DNA of 42,611 nt from an uncultured Pseudanabaenaceae cyanobacterium (GTDB lineage: Bacteria > Cyanobacteriota > Cyanobacteriia > PCC-9006 > JAAUQQ01). Numbering within the stretch: the first letter of the stretch is position 1; each line of letters starts with the position of its first letter. The stretch covers positions 1 through 42,611 of the forward strand of contig CALECT010000037.1 of the NCBI GenBank assembly GCA_937949725.1, read 5' to 3'. This document shows positions 8,288-16,710 of the stretch, in pieces. A program made the translations under genes and the position numbers. Below the pieces are notes generated by a model. The model ran no database searches. It saw nothing but the letters and a program-made list of their open reading frames with translations, and was not told where the DNA came from.

Positions 8288-9349
8288 ATGAAGATAGCTA
8301 TTACTCACGTTAATCTTCCCAATGACACCAAGGGTGGGGTTGCCCATCAGGTTCATTACTTTGCCAACCAGCTAGTATTGCGTGGTCATGACGTCACGAT
8401 GTTTTCGTTCAGCCAGCCTTTTGATGGCTGCCACTATGAATTGCATCAGTTATCGCCTCCAGCTAGCGCTTTAAGGAAGTTTTGGCCTTTCTTCTTTGCT
8501 GCTGCTTTGGCGAAGGTGGACTTCTCAAGTTTTGACCTCGTTCATACTAATGGTGATAGCTATCTGGTACGTGGCTCATGTCCTCATCTGCGGACTTTCT
8601 ATGGTTCCGCTCAAGATGAAGCTAGGACAGCTGTGAGGCTGCGTCGCAAAGTTGCACAGACTGTCTTTGCTGGTTTAGAGCAGGTTAATGCCAGAGTTGC
8701 TGATCTTAATGTGGGCATTTCCCGTACAACTCAGCAGCGTATTCCTGCTGTTTCTGAGATTATCCCTTGTGGCGTTGACCTCAGTAACTTTCGAGCAGGC
8801 ACCAAGGCTAAGAATCCTGCTGTACTGTTTGTGGGCACTCGCTTTGGACGCAAGCGTGGTGAACTCTTAGCCAATGCTTTTCGAGAAAAGATTGCTCCTA
8901 AAATTCCCAATGCGGAGCTTTGGACTGTTGCTGACGAGCCTATGGAAGGTGAAGGCATCGTTAACTTTGGTCGAGTCTCTTTAGAGCAGCTTTGTGAGTT
9001 ATATCAACGGGCTTGGGTTTTTTGTTTACCCAGTTCTTACGAAGGCTTTGGTGTTCCTTATATTGAGGCTATGGCTTCTGGGACGGCTGTTGTTGCGACT
9101 GACAATCCCGGGGCTGCGGAAATCCTGAATAATGGAGAATTTGGCTTTATTTCCCCAGATCTTGACCTAGGAGATACGATTGCTCAGCTTCTTGCTGATC
9201 GGGAATTACGAAAATCCTATGAATTAAAAGGGATTTCATATTCTAGGATCTATAGCTGGGATAGTGTCGTTAATGAGTATGAGAGGTTATATGAAAGGAT
9301 GATAGGCTCTCGTATTCCTGTGACTGCCTCTATTAAAGCAAGCGTCTAG
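8288..9349 (+). CDS. Family 4 glycosyltransferase
   Basis: A 353-residue GT-B glycosyltransferase. The N-terminal domain starts MKIAITHVNLPNDTKGGVAHQ, with the Gly-Gly loop; the second domain begins AVLFVGTRFGRKRGELL; the donor-binding C-terminal motif is SSYEGFGVPYIEAMASGTAV, the E-x7-E signature of GT4. GT4 enzymes are retaining and use UDP-, GDP- or ADP-sugars, so the specific sugar cannot be told. The gene follows the polymerase after an 86 bp AT-rich gap, and the next methyltransferase begins 4 nt after its stop, which argues for one transcript. Codon use is AT-rich like its left-hand neighbours. Confidence 0.88.
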   Translation: MKIAITHVNLPNDTKGGVAHQVHYFANQLVLRGHDVTMFSFSQPFDGCHYELHQLSPPASALRKFWPFFFAAALAKVDFSSFDLVHTNGDSYLVRGSCPHLRTFYGSAQDEARTAVRLRRKVAQTVFAGLEQVNARVADLNVGISRTTQQRIPAVSEIIPCGVDLSNFRAGTKAKNPAVLFVGTRFGRKRGELLANAFREKIAPKIPNAELWTVADEPMEGEGIVNFGRVSLEQLCELYQRAWVFCLPSSYEGFGVPYIEAMASGTAVVATDNPGAAEILNNGEFGFISPDLDLGDTIAQLLADRELRKSYELKGISYSRIYSWDSVVNEYERLYERMIGSRIPVTASIKASV

Positions 9350-9353
9350 ATTT

Positions 9354-9929
9354 ATGAAAAATACTACTGTATTACCTCATCAGGATGTGGCCACATCCAA
9401 GAAGCTGGACTTTGGTTGCGGTCAGAAAAAAGAGTCTGGTTTCATTGGTTTAGATGGGTTTGATTCGCCTGACGTAGATGTCGTTCATGACTTCGATGTC
9501 TTTCCTTACCCCTTCGCAGATAATACGTTTGATGAGATTGTTTGTAACTCGTCTCTTGAGCATGTGGATGATTTCATGAAAACAGTCATAGAGCTGCATC
9601 GTATTTCTAAGCCTGGTGCCTTGATTCGAGTTGCATGCCCCCATTATTCTGGGCCAGATGCCTATCGAGATCCAACTCACAAGACTTTTTTCTCGTATTA
9701 CACGTTTGACGTTTTTTGGAAAGGGAGTTCCTATCTTTCTCCGTATCATGGAATGCTAAAACCTAAACTTCGTATGTTTGGTGCGCCTTCACAAAAAAGT
9801 CTTTTTAGCCAAGCTGTAAAAGCTGTTTTTAATAGAATACCTCAGCTCTATGAGAGGAACCTTTGCTGGATTTTTCCAGCCAAGACTGTTTATTACGAGC
9901 TAGAAGTGATGAAGAAGAAAGGTGAATGA
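9354..9929 (+). CDS. SAM-dependent methyltransferase
   Basis: A 191-residue methyltransferase. KLDFGCGQKKESGFIGLDG is motif I with an unusually short, charged loop, found in a set of cyanobacterial glycan-cluster methyltransferases. FDEIVCNSSLEHVDDFMKTV is motif II, followed by ISKPGALIRVACPHYSGPD. The segment DPTHKTFFSYYTFDVF has the His/aromatic pattern of that subgroup. Only 4 nt separate it from the upstream glycosyltransferase. It probably methylates a sugar or terminates chain growth, but nothing in the sequence decides between these. It is the last gene of the AT-rich, HIP1-free stretch. Confidence 0.82.
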   Translation: MKNTTVLPHQDVATSKKLDFGCGQKKESGFIGLDGFDSPDVDVVHDFDVFPYPFADNTFDEIVCNSSLEHVDDFMKTVIELHRISKPGALIRVACPHYSGPDAYRDPTHKTFFSYYTFDVFWKGSSYLSPYHGMLKPKLRMFGAPSQKSLFSQAVKAVFNRIPQLYERNLCWIFPAKTVYYELEVMKKKGE

Positions 9930-9963
9930 GTTGGCGCTGTTTCCCGATGTATAAAACTCTTCT

Positions 9964-11103
9964 ATGAAAACTCTGCAAATTGGCATGGGCTGGTTCCCCG
10001 AGCAGCCTGGCGGTCTCAATCGCTTCTACTATGATTGCTGTAATTACTTGCCCAAAGCCGGTGTAGATATCCAAGGTCTTGTTGCAGGTTCCACGGATGT
10101 GGCTACAACTTCTCAAGGCCAAGTGGCAGCCTTCGCCCCCCGTGAAGCCCCTTTGCTTCAGCGCTGGCAGGGTGTTCGCCAATCCTTGCGTCAGCATCTT
10201 ACTCGCGATGACTATAGCCTCGTGGCCTCCCACTTTTCTCTCTATACTCTCCCTGTCCTTGACCAGCTTAAGGATCAACCCCTCGTCATGCATTTCCAAG
10301 GCCCCTGGGCTTTAGAAGGTCAAGTTGAGGGCAGCAAGCCTATTTCGACTTGGTTCAAGAAAGCTTTGGAAACCCAAGCTTATCGACGTAGTACTCAGTT
10401 CTTGGTTCTGTCCCAGGCTTTCCACGACGTTCTACATCACACTTACGGTATCCCCGAAGACCGAATCAATGTTGTTCCGGGGGGAGTTAATACTGATCGC
10501 TTTGCCACAACGCTCAGCCCAACTGAAGCCCGCCTCCAATTGGGCTGGCCCCAGGATCGTCCATTGCTGTTTGCTGCCCGTCGTCTTGCCAAACGCATGG
10601 GCCTGGAAAACCTGGTTACGGCAATGAAAACGGTCAAAGCCACTCAACCCGATGTGCTGTTGCTCATTGCTGGTAAAGGAGCCCTGGCCGAAACGCTCCA
10701 GGCTCAAATAGAGGCTTTAGACCTCACCAATAATGTTCGGTTGCTAGGCTATGTTTCTGATAATGACTTGGCATTGGCCTACCGTGCTGCGGACTTTTCT
10801 GTTGTGCCCACCACCTCCTTCGAAGGTTTTGGCCTGATTGTGATTGAATCCCTGGCTGCGGGAACGCCTGTGTTAGGAACTCCCATTGGTGGTATTCCAG
10901 AGATTCTTCGTCCCTTCTCGGAACAGTTGTTGTTTGACGATGCCAGTGCTGAGGCGATCGCCCGAGGCATCTGCGAGGTCTTCACCGACCAGCGTCAGCT
11001 CCCTGATGAAGCAGCCTGTAAAGCCTATGTAGGCGAACATTACGCATGGCCTGTTATCGCGGATAGAATTAAGGCTGTTTATCAATCGGTCTTAACGAGC
11101 TAA
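9964..11103 (+). CDS. Family 4 glycosyltransferase
   Basis: A 379-residue GT4 enzyme. The N-terminus LQIGMGWFPEQPGGLNRFYYD carries the Gly-Gly loop of the acceptor domain. NVVPGGVNTDRF marks the interdomain region, PLLFAARRLAKRMGLENLV has the Arg and Lys that contact the donor phosphates, and TSFEGFGLIVIESLAAGTPV is the E-x7-E motif. The gene is visibly more GC-rich than those to its left and contains the first GCGATCGC octamer of the window (about 10953). It therefore looks like part of the resident chromosome rather than of the variable module. It precedes the oxygenase gene by 23 nt. Confidence 0.9.
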   Translation: MKTLQIGMGWFPEQPGGLNRFYYDCCNYLPKAGVDIQGLVAGSTDVATTSQGQVAAFAPREAPLLQRWQGVRQSLRQHLTRDDYSLVASHFSLYTLPVLDQLKDQPLVMHFQGPWALEGQVEGSKPISTWFKKALETQAYRRSTQFLVLSQAFHDVLHHTYGIPEDRINVVPGGVNTDRFATTLSPTEARLQLGWPQDRPLLFAARRLAKRMGLENLVTAMKTVKATQPDVLLLIAGKGALAETLQAQIEALDLTNNVRLLGYVSDNDLALAYRAADFSVVPTTSFEGFGLIVIESLAAGTPVLGTPIGGIPEILRPFSEQLLFDDASAEAIARGICEVFTDQRQLPDEAACKAYVGEHYAWPVIADRIKAVYQSVLTS

Positions 11104-11126
11104 AGCGCTAGAGACCGAGACGATTC

Positions 11127-12215
11127 ATGACCGTAGGTGCATCTCAATATTGCAGGGCTTATTCCATTGCCCCCAGCTTCAGTCATCACCTGCTCAATGT
11201 TTTGAAAAGTTTGCCTTCAAAAATGTATCGCTTTGGTGATCGCCTCTATCAAGAGGCTCAAAGTCTCCCTTCGCGGGTCGCTTTTGCCTGTGCGAATCAT
11301 CCTTTGATGGAGCAATCTATCCTTAAGCCGCGCTATCAGAAAGCGATCGCCCACCATACTCCTAACCTTCCTGCCCTCAGGCTCGAAGATCAAACCATCG
11401 TTAATGCTCTAGATGAGCAGGGTCTTTATGTCACCCATCTAGACCAGCTCAAGATTCCACACACCGATGAACTCTGGCGTGATGGCCAGGCCGTGACCCA
11501 ATGCCTGGCTAACTTAGCCAAAGCTCCCCTCTACGCGGGGAAGCATACCATCACTGCCCAGGCTCAACATTTTGTGGACCATCCGGCATTGTTCCACTGG
11601 GCTATCGCAGAGCGTCTCCTGGCCATTGCCGAAAACTACTTTCGCTTACCCGTGGCCTATGATGGTCCCTCCTTTTACTACAGCATTGGCGATGGAACTG
11701 ATCGTGGTCCCCGCCGCTGGCATCGCGATAAAGAAGACTGGAAAATGCTCAAGGTGGCTGTCTATTTCACAGATGTTGATGCAACAGGTGGTCCCTTTCA
11801 ATGCATGTATCCCCAGGTCAATGATCATCTGATCCAGGACTTAGATAAGCGATTTCGCGTCTTGCCCCACCCTGAAATCAGGCCTCACTTGCCTGAGCCG
11901 TTTAATCGGGTCGATAGTGCTGAGCCTTGGTATCACAGCTGTACTGGCCGAGCAGGAACCGTGGTCTTTTGTGACACGGCCCATTACTTCCATCGAGGCT
12001 GTCCCCCCATTGCTCAAGATCGCAGTGCAGTGTTTTATAGCTACTTTAGTCGGCGACCCAAACATCCTTTCTTCTGTGGGCGATCGCCGCTCTCCCCCCA
12101 GCAAATCCAGCAGCTCAGTGAGCCAGTTCCCGAGCATCTACGTTCCTGCCTCTCCTGGCCCCAGTCACTGCATCCCCTTGCCAAGCTCATTCCCAAAAAC
12201 CGTGTGCGGGTATAG
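11127..12215 (+). CDS. Phytanoyl-CoA dioxygenase (PhyH)-like Fe(II)/2-oxoglutarate oxygenase
   Basis: A 362-residue protein. The iron site is legible: RRWHRDKEDWK gives His199-x-Asp201, and GTVVFCDTAHYFHRG gives the distal His (His289 by spacing), with DRSAVFYSYF (Arg299) a candidate for binding the 2-oxoglutarate carboxylate. The double-stranded beta-helix region thus spans about residues 175-310. Family members hydroxylate or otherwise oxidise small molecules, lipids and occasionally sugars. Here it sits inside a run of glycosyltransferases, 23 nt after one and 21 nt before another. I infer modification of a glycan or its lipid carrier, but the substrate is unknown. The ATG at 11127 is the first start in the frame and gives a plausible length. 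Confidence 0.78.
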   Translation: MTVGASQYCRAYSIAPSFSHHLLNVLKSLPSKMYRFGDRLYQEAQSLPSRVAFACANHPLMEQSILKPRYQKAIAHHTPNLPALRLEDQTIVNALDEQGLYVTHLDQLKIPHTDELWRDGQAVTQCLANLAKAPLYAGKHTITAQAQHFVDHPALFHWAIAERLLAIAENYFRLPVAYDGPSFYYSIGDGTDRGPRRWHRDKEDWKMLKVAVYFTDVDATGGPFQCMYPQVNDHLIQDLDKRFRVLPHPEIRPHLPEPFNRVDSAEPWYHSCTGRAGTVVFCDTAHYFHRGCPPIAQDRSAVFYSYFSRRPKHPFFCGRSPLSPQQIQQLSEPVPEHLRSCLSWPQSLHPLAKLIPKNRVRV

Positions 12216-12236
12216 CCTCCGGCATAATCTTTCGCG

Positions 12237-13478
12237 ATGACGATTCTCTTTCTCGATCAAAGTGGTGAACTGGGGGGCGCAGAGCTGTGTCTCCTGGATA
12301 TTATTGACCATGGCGATCACCGCTTCATCGATACTCCCTTGGCTCACGGGCAAGTGGCTCTCTTTGCCGAGGGGCCTTTTCAAGAACGCCTAGCTAGGGC
12401 TGATATTGAGCATCACCTCGTGGGGGACTTACGAGCTCCCCGGCGTGAATGCTCCGTGGTGCGACAACGCTTGAGAGAGATAATCCGCTTAATCCGGCCG
12501 GTGCGAGAAGTGCTGCGCCTTGCCCAGGACTGTGAGCTGATTTATGCAAATACGCCCAAGGCCATGGTGGTTGGAGCAATTGTCCAGCGCTTCACAGGGC
12601 TACCTCTGGTTTATCATCTCCATGATATCCTCTCGGCACAGCATTTTGGTCAGTGGGAATGTCGTTTGCTCGTTCGCCTGGCTAGTAACTGTGCCACCCG
12701 CATCATTGCCAACTCCCAAGCAACGCAGCGAGTGTTTACTGCTGCGGGAGGCGAGCGAGATAAGACGACTGTGATTTATAACGGCTTCTTGCCGCAGAAA
12801 TTCGCTGTAGATGTAGGCACAACAATAGAGTTGAGGCGGAAGCTGGGATTGCATCAGACGGCGGCTCATGGAGGCAATCGCTTCACGATTGGTTGTTTCA
12901 GCCGATTTGCTCCTTGGAAAGGGCAGTCTCTAATGTTAGAAGCCTTGGCAGAGCTTGCTGATCCGACGATTCATTTACTGCTCGTCGGAGATGCACTTTT
13001 TGGGGAGGGAGAGTATGGTCTCAAGCTCCGTCGCCAAACGGAGGCTTTGGGCTTACAGTCCCAAGTTCAGTTCTTAGGCTTTCGCGAAGAAGTGCCTCAA
13101 CTTCTCTCCGTTTGTGACCTGATTGTTCATAGCCCCAGAGCTCCTGAACCCTTTGGTCGTGTCATGGTGGAGGGAATGTTAGCTGGGAAGCCAGTCATCG
13201 CACCTGAGGAGGGCAGTGCTCCTGAGCTTTTGCGCCACGGCGAAACGGGATGGCTGATTCCTCCTCGTGATGCCATCGCGCTTGCCCAGGCTATCCATCA
13301 GCTCAAGGCTGACCCTGGCTTAAGACAGCGTCTTGGCCAAGCGGCGGCGGCTGATGCCAGCCAGCGCTTTCACTTGGACTACACCAACCGCCAAATCTAT
13401 GACCTGTGCGATTCATTGCTACAGTCGCCTCGATCTAGGCCATCTCAACCTAGGCCCCCTGATCCTGGACCCATCTAG
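12237..13478 (+). CDS. Family 4 glycosyltransferase (first of a tandem pair)
   Basis: A 413-residue GT4 enzyme. It starts MTILFLDQSGELGGAELCLLD, with the nucleotide-sugar Gly-Gly loop; LVYHLHDILS and IIANSQATQRVF follow in the first domain. FTIGCFSRFAPWKGQ opens the donor domain and APEPFGRVMVEGMLAGKPV is the E-x7-E motif. The gene immediately downstream encodes a clear paralogue with the same landmarks, so the pair arose by duplication. The C-terminal tail is Pro/Arg/Ser-rich and not shared with the paralogue. The start follows the oxygenase stop by 21 nt. Donor sugar is unknown. Confidence 0.9.
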   Translation: MTILFLDQSGELGGAELCLLDIIDHGDHRFIDTPLAHGQVALFAEGPFQERLARADIEHHLVGDLRAPRRECSVVRQRLREIIRLIRPVREVLRLAQDCELIYANTPKAMVVGAIVQRFTGLPLVYHLHDILSAQHFGQWECRLLVRLASNCATRIIANSQATQRVFTAAGGERDKTTVIYNGFLPQKFAVDVGTTIELRRKLGLHQTAAHGGNRFTIGCFSRFAPWKGQSLMLEALAELADPTIHLLLVGDALFGEGEYGLKLRRQTEALGLQSQVQFLGFREEVPQLLSVCDLIVHSPRAPEPFGRVMVEGMLAGKPVIAPEEGSAPELLRHGETGWLIPPRDAIALAQAIHQLKADPGLRQRLGQAAAADASQRFHLDYTNRQIYDLCDSLLQSPRSRPSQPRPPDPGPI

Positions 13479-13595
13479 CCAGACTCTATAGGTCCAAGTC
13501 ATTTGCCAGATTTGGGCTTTGAGGCTTCTTCGGTATTGAACATCTTTGTGATGGACCTTTTCGCTCTCGTATCCCTTTGCGCTCGATCTACTGCC

Positions 13596-14756
13596 ATGCG
13601 AATTCTTTTTTTAGATCAGAGTGGAAAACCCGGTGGTGCAGAACTGTCTCTGATGGATCTGGCCCAGGCTTACCGCGATCGCTGCCTTGTGGCCTTGTTT
13701 GAAGATGGTCCCTTCCGCGATCGCCTTGAGCAGGTTCAAATTCCCGTGACCTGCTTGGCGGCTCAAGGCATGAAGGTCAGCAAGGACAGTAGCTGGTGGC
13801 AAAGCCTGGGCAGCATCGGCGGTTTACTCAGCCTGCTGAAACAATGTCTTCGTCTCAGCCGGGATTACGATTTACTGTATGCCAATACCTCTAAGGCTTT
13901 GGTTTTAGGGGCTCTGACCAGTAAGCTCAGTGGTCGCCCCCTGGTTTACCATTTGCGGGATATCCTCTCTCGTGAGCATTTCAGCCGTAGCAACTTGCGT
14001 ATCGCCGTGACCTTAGCGAATAGCTGTGCCAGCGCCATTATTGCCAACTCCCAGGCCACTCGCGATGCCTTTATTCAAGCTGGGGGTAATGCTGAGCTTT
14101 GTCATGTTGTCTATAACGGTTTTGACCCAGCACAGTACAAAACCAATGCTGAGGAAGTGCAGTGGCTCCGCAAGGAACTGGGTATTCCGGCGGGACAATT
14201 TGTCATTGGTCATTTCAGCCGCCTTTCTCCTTGGAAAGGCCAGCATGTGCTGATTGATGCGGTTGCGCAGATGGTGCCAGAGCTGCGATCGCGCATCACC
14301 GTGCTACTCGTAGGCAGTGCTTTATTTGGCGAAGATGACTATGTAGAGCAATTGCAGCAGCGGGTGGAGCAGTTGGGTCTAGGTGAGCGCGTTCAGTTCC
14401 TGGGCTTCCGCTCCGATATCTCTCAGCTCATGACTGCCTGTGAGCTTGTTGTTCATAGTTCTACCTCGCCTGAGCCCTTTGGTCGCGTCATTGTAGAAGC
14501 CATGCTCTGTGGGACACCTGTGGTGGCAGCCCAAGCTGGTGGAGCTGTTGAACTAATTGAGCCAGAAGCGACAGGCTGGCTTGCGCCGCCAGGGGATGCT
14601 GTGGGTTTAAGTCAGCTTTTAGAGCGGTTGCTAGGGGAGCCTGAATTGTTGGAGCAAGTGGCTCTTCAGGCCAGGGGAGTGAGTCGCGATCGCTTTCATC
14701 TTCACCAGACGCAGCAACAGGTGGAACAGCTCCTAGAGCGCTGCCTGCCTTTATGA
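13596..14756 (+). CDS. Family 4 glycosyltransferase (second of a tandem pair)
   Basis: About 386 residues from ATG 13596. The open frame extends upstream to a TTG at 13503, but those 31 extra residues do not fit the family. The ATG start gives MRILFLDQSGKPGGAELSLMD, which lines up exactly with the preceding paralogue. Shared segments include LLYANTSKALVLGAL, PLVYHLRDILS, IIANSQATRDAF, HFSRLSPWKGQ and the E-x7-E element SPEPFGRVIVEAMLCGTPV. The pair probably adds two successive or alternative sugars to the same glycan. The gene contains several GCGATCGC sites. It is the last glycosyltransferase before the exosortase module. Confidence 0.9.
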   Translation: MRILFLDQSGKPGGAELSLMDLAQAYRDRCLVALFEDGPFRDRLEQVQIPVTCLAAQGMKVSKDSSWWQSLGSIGGLLSLLKQCLRLSRDYDLLYANTSKALVLGALTSKLSGRPLVYHLRDILSREHFSRSNLRIAVTLANSCASAIIANSQATRDAFIQAGGNAELCHVVYNGFDPAQYKTNAEEVQWLRKELGIPAGQFVIGHFSRLSPWKGQHVLIDAVAQMVPELRSRITVLLVGSALFGEDDYVEQLQQRVEQLGLGERVQFLGFRSDISQLMTACELVVHSSTSPEPFGRVIVEAMLCGTPVVAAQAGGAVELIEPEATGWLAPPGDAVGLSQLLERLLGEPELLEQVALQARGVSRDRFHLHQTQQQVEQLLERCLPL

Positions 14757-15119
14757 GGGGGCGGAATGACCCAGATTGATGTTTTTCGTAACAAAAGAAA
14801 CCAGTGATGATAGTGCCTTTAGATACTTTGCGCTCTCTGTAAAATACTAGTGAAGGTCACTCCATTCTGATTGTCGCTGTTCGTAGAATTCCTTACTATT
14901 ATTCTAAAGCAGAATCAAATTCGATCTAGTCAATCAAGTTTGATTGTCTCTTGTTCATGCGCAAATGAATTGGCCAATTGGTCTCCGTAGCAGCATTTCA
15001 TTTGAGTCTGTGCATTCCATCTACCTCCTGTTCGCGAATTTCTCACTTCAATCTTTGAGGTGCTTATTCGAGTTCTAGAAACCTTTATGTTCCCGACATC
15101 ACGTAGATAGGAAAAACGT
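14757..15119 (+). promoter_or_regulatory. 363-bp upstream region with an operator-like palindrome
   Basis: No gene is supported here. The stretch separates the glycosyltransferases from the PEP-CTERM gene and is AT-rich. A perfect 7-bp inverted repeat with a 2-bp centre, CAATCAAGTTTGATTG, lies at 14931-14946 and could be a regulator-binding site; no regulator gene is nearby. AGGAAAA just before 15120 serves as ribosome binding site. No unmistakable -35/-10 pair was seen. Confidence 0.4.
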
Positions 15120-15734
15120 ATGGCGATCAATAATGTTCAGGCTGCACTTGTGGCAGCTATTTCAGTAGGTGTTGCTGTTACTTCTGGTGCCACCCCTGCC
15201 AATGCTTTTCGGATTGGTGGTAGCGTTGATTTCGCTCCGTCTGGCAGCATGGCTGCTAATGGCACTACCGTAACTGCCCTCTTTTCTAACTCAACCGTTC
15301 TTCCTGCAGACCCAGACTTCTCGCCTGCTGGCACTTCTGTTAATGTTGCTAACCTGCCCCTGGTGGTGACTAGTCCAATGACAGCTAGCCACAACGGAAT
15401 TGCTAGCTTTATCTCTGGGTTTCAATATCAAGGTCAGTCTGCTGTCTTTGATTTGTTAGCAGGTACGGATAATATATTTATCTCCAGTGTTATTGGAACG
15501 ATGTCTGCAGATCTAACTTTCAATGGTGTAATTAGGTCTGCAACTGGAAACTCGCTGCTTGCTAATGTTACAGGCACGTTTAGTGGGGCGGAGAACATTT
15601 TTACTACTGATAATGACTTCTCCATTAACTTGTCCGCCACTCCTGTTCCGACACCTGCTTTGCTGCCTGGCTTGTTGGGCATGGGGTTAGGCATTGCGCG
15701 TAAGCGCAAGCAACAGTCCGACGCTGTAGCCTAG
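15120..15734 (+). CDS. Secreted protein with cyanobacterial PEP-CTERM-type sorting tail
   Basis: A 204-residue exported protein. Residues 1-29 form a signal peptide (hydrophobic core, then ANA before Phe30). The mature part is rich in Ser, Thr, Asn and Gly, has no Cys, and suggests a beta-rich surface domain. Residues 177-197 carry the cyanobacterial form of the PEP-CTERM signal: PTPALLPGLLGMG, a short hydrophobic stretch, then the basic RKRK. In this system an exosortase recognises the Pro-containing motif, cuts, and the protein is usually attached to or released with exopolysaccharide. The cyanoexosortase gene lies two genes downstream, which makes this its likely local substrate. An AGGAAAA sequence sits just before the ATG. 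Function of the mature domain is unknown. Confidence 0.85.
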   Translation: MAINNVQAALVAAISVGVAVTSGATPANAFRIGGSVDFAPSGSMAANGTTVTALFSNSTVLPADPDFSPAGTSVNVANLPLVVTSPMTASHNGIASFISGFQYQGQSAVFDLLAGTDNIFISSVIGTMSADLTFNGVIRSATGNSLLANVTGTFSGAENIFTTDNDFSINLSATPVPTPALLPGLLGMGLGIARKRKQQSDAVA

Positions 15735-15769
15735 GAGTTGCTCTGCTAACTCGCGGTTAGTTCGCTTCA

Positions 15770-15814
15770 TTTCTGCGAATAAACTTTTCTTTGAGATTTG
15801 TGCATTCGCAGAAA
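15770..15814. other. 11-bp perfect inverted repeat in the PEP-CTERM/hpsJ gap
   Basis: TTTCTGCGAAT at 15770-15780 and its exact complement ATTCGCAGAAA at 15804-15814, with a 23-nt loop. An AT-rich stretch follows without a long T run. It lies 36 bp after the PEP-CTERM stop, and could be a weak terminator or RNA-processing stem that makes the abundant substrate mRNA separate from hpsJ and the exosortase. Confidence 0.6.
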
Positions 15815-15928
15815 ATTATTTATTTTCAGTATTCTATTTTCCTAAGCTTGTCTAAATTCTGATTTAGTCCGGATTATTCTGTGCAGGATCAGAAAAGTAA
15901 TGAGCTTTCTAATAACTCTTTATTCTAA

Positions 15929-16552
15929 ATGACTAAATCAATGGCTAAGGCCACGATAAATCCTGTTGGCCCAACTGTTGTTGGATATGACAGTAGGCCA
16001 ATTCTTTTAATCGTTGGTATAGCTTGTGTAATTGGTTTTCTCGTCGATCTTTTTGTATTGGGCTATCCCGCTAATTTTGGTGCTTTGGAATGGCGCGCTG
16101 GCTTTACTCAGCAGGTGGCTGATCGCAGCATTATCTTATTGTTTGGTGCTGGGCTGTTGATGGCTGGTTGGCTTAATGGTCGTGCTTGGCGTAAGCGTTT
16201 AGCTTTGGCTTGCATTGCTGTGGGTCTCATCTTTCAGCTAGCGGGGGTCTTGGCAATCCGCGATAGCAGTGTTCTACAAAGCCAGGCGCTCAACCGGATT
16301 GCAACCCAAGCGGAACAGGCTGAGACTCGCATTGATGAAGCTTCTGGTAATCCCGAGCTAAATGAACGGGTAACGCCTGAACAGCTTGATCAGCTTCGTG
16401 CCCAAGTCTTAGCTCAGTCTGAAACCCTTCAAGGTAATGCCAAGACCGGCATTCTCAAATCTGCCATGTCTACCATTGGTAATCTCGTGGTGGTTGGTTT
16501 CGCCCTCATTGGTTTAGGTCGCTTTGGTGCGAAACCTCCTCGCCTACGCTAG
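15929..16552 (+). CDS. hpsJ: HpsJ-like membrane protein, cyanoexosortase-associated
   Basis: A 207-residue inner-membrane protein with hydrophobic segments near residues 25-47, 66-84, 88-110 and 183-202. Between the third and fourth lies a soluble, Gln/Glu-rich helical stretch (about 115-175), likely coiled-coil. This layout, with the YPANFGALEWRAGFTQQVADRS segment between the first two membrane spans, matches the HpsJ family as I recall it. HpsJ was named in the hormogonium polysaccharide locus of filamentous cyanobacteria, and members are found next to cyanoexosortases. The neighbouring PEP-CTERM protein and exosortase fit that. Its molecular role is not established; it may be a partner of the exosortase or of polysaccharide export. 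The family call is from memory of sequence pattern. Confidence 0.7.
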   Translation: MTKSMAKATINPVGPTVVGYDSRPILLIVGIACVIGFLVDLFVLGYPANFGALEWRAGFTQQVADRSIILLFGAGLLMAGWLNGRAWRKRLALACIAVGLIFQLAGVLAIRDSSVLQSQALNRIATQAEQAETRIDEASGNPELNERVTPEQLDQLRAQVLAQSETLQGNAKTGILKSAMSTIGNLVVVGFALIGLGRFGAKPPRLR

Positions 16553-16710
16553 AGCTTTAGCCTTGCTCGGACTGTTTAGTCCCAGCGTCTCTATGCCACC
16601 GTTGTTGAGAATAGTATTGGCCATAGTGGGATACCGCTGGGGCTGATCCAAACTTTCAATGGCTCGTTTTTATATTTGAATTTCAGCTTAAGTTCGTTTC
16701 TATTGCTGCT

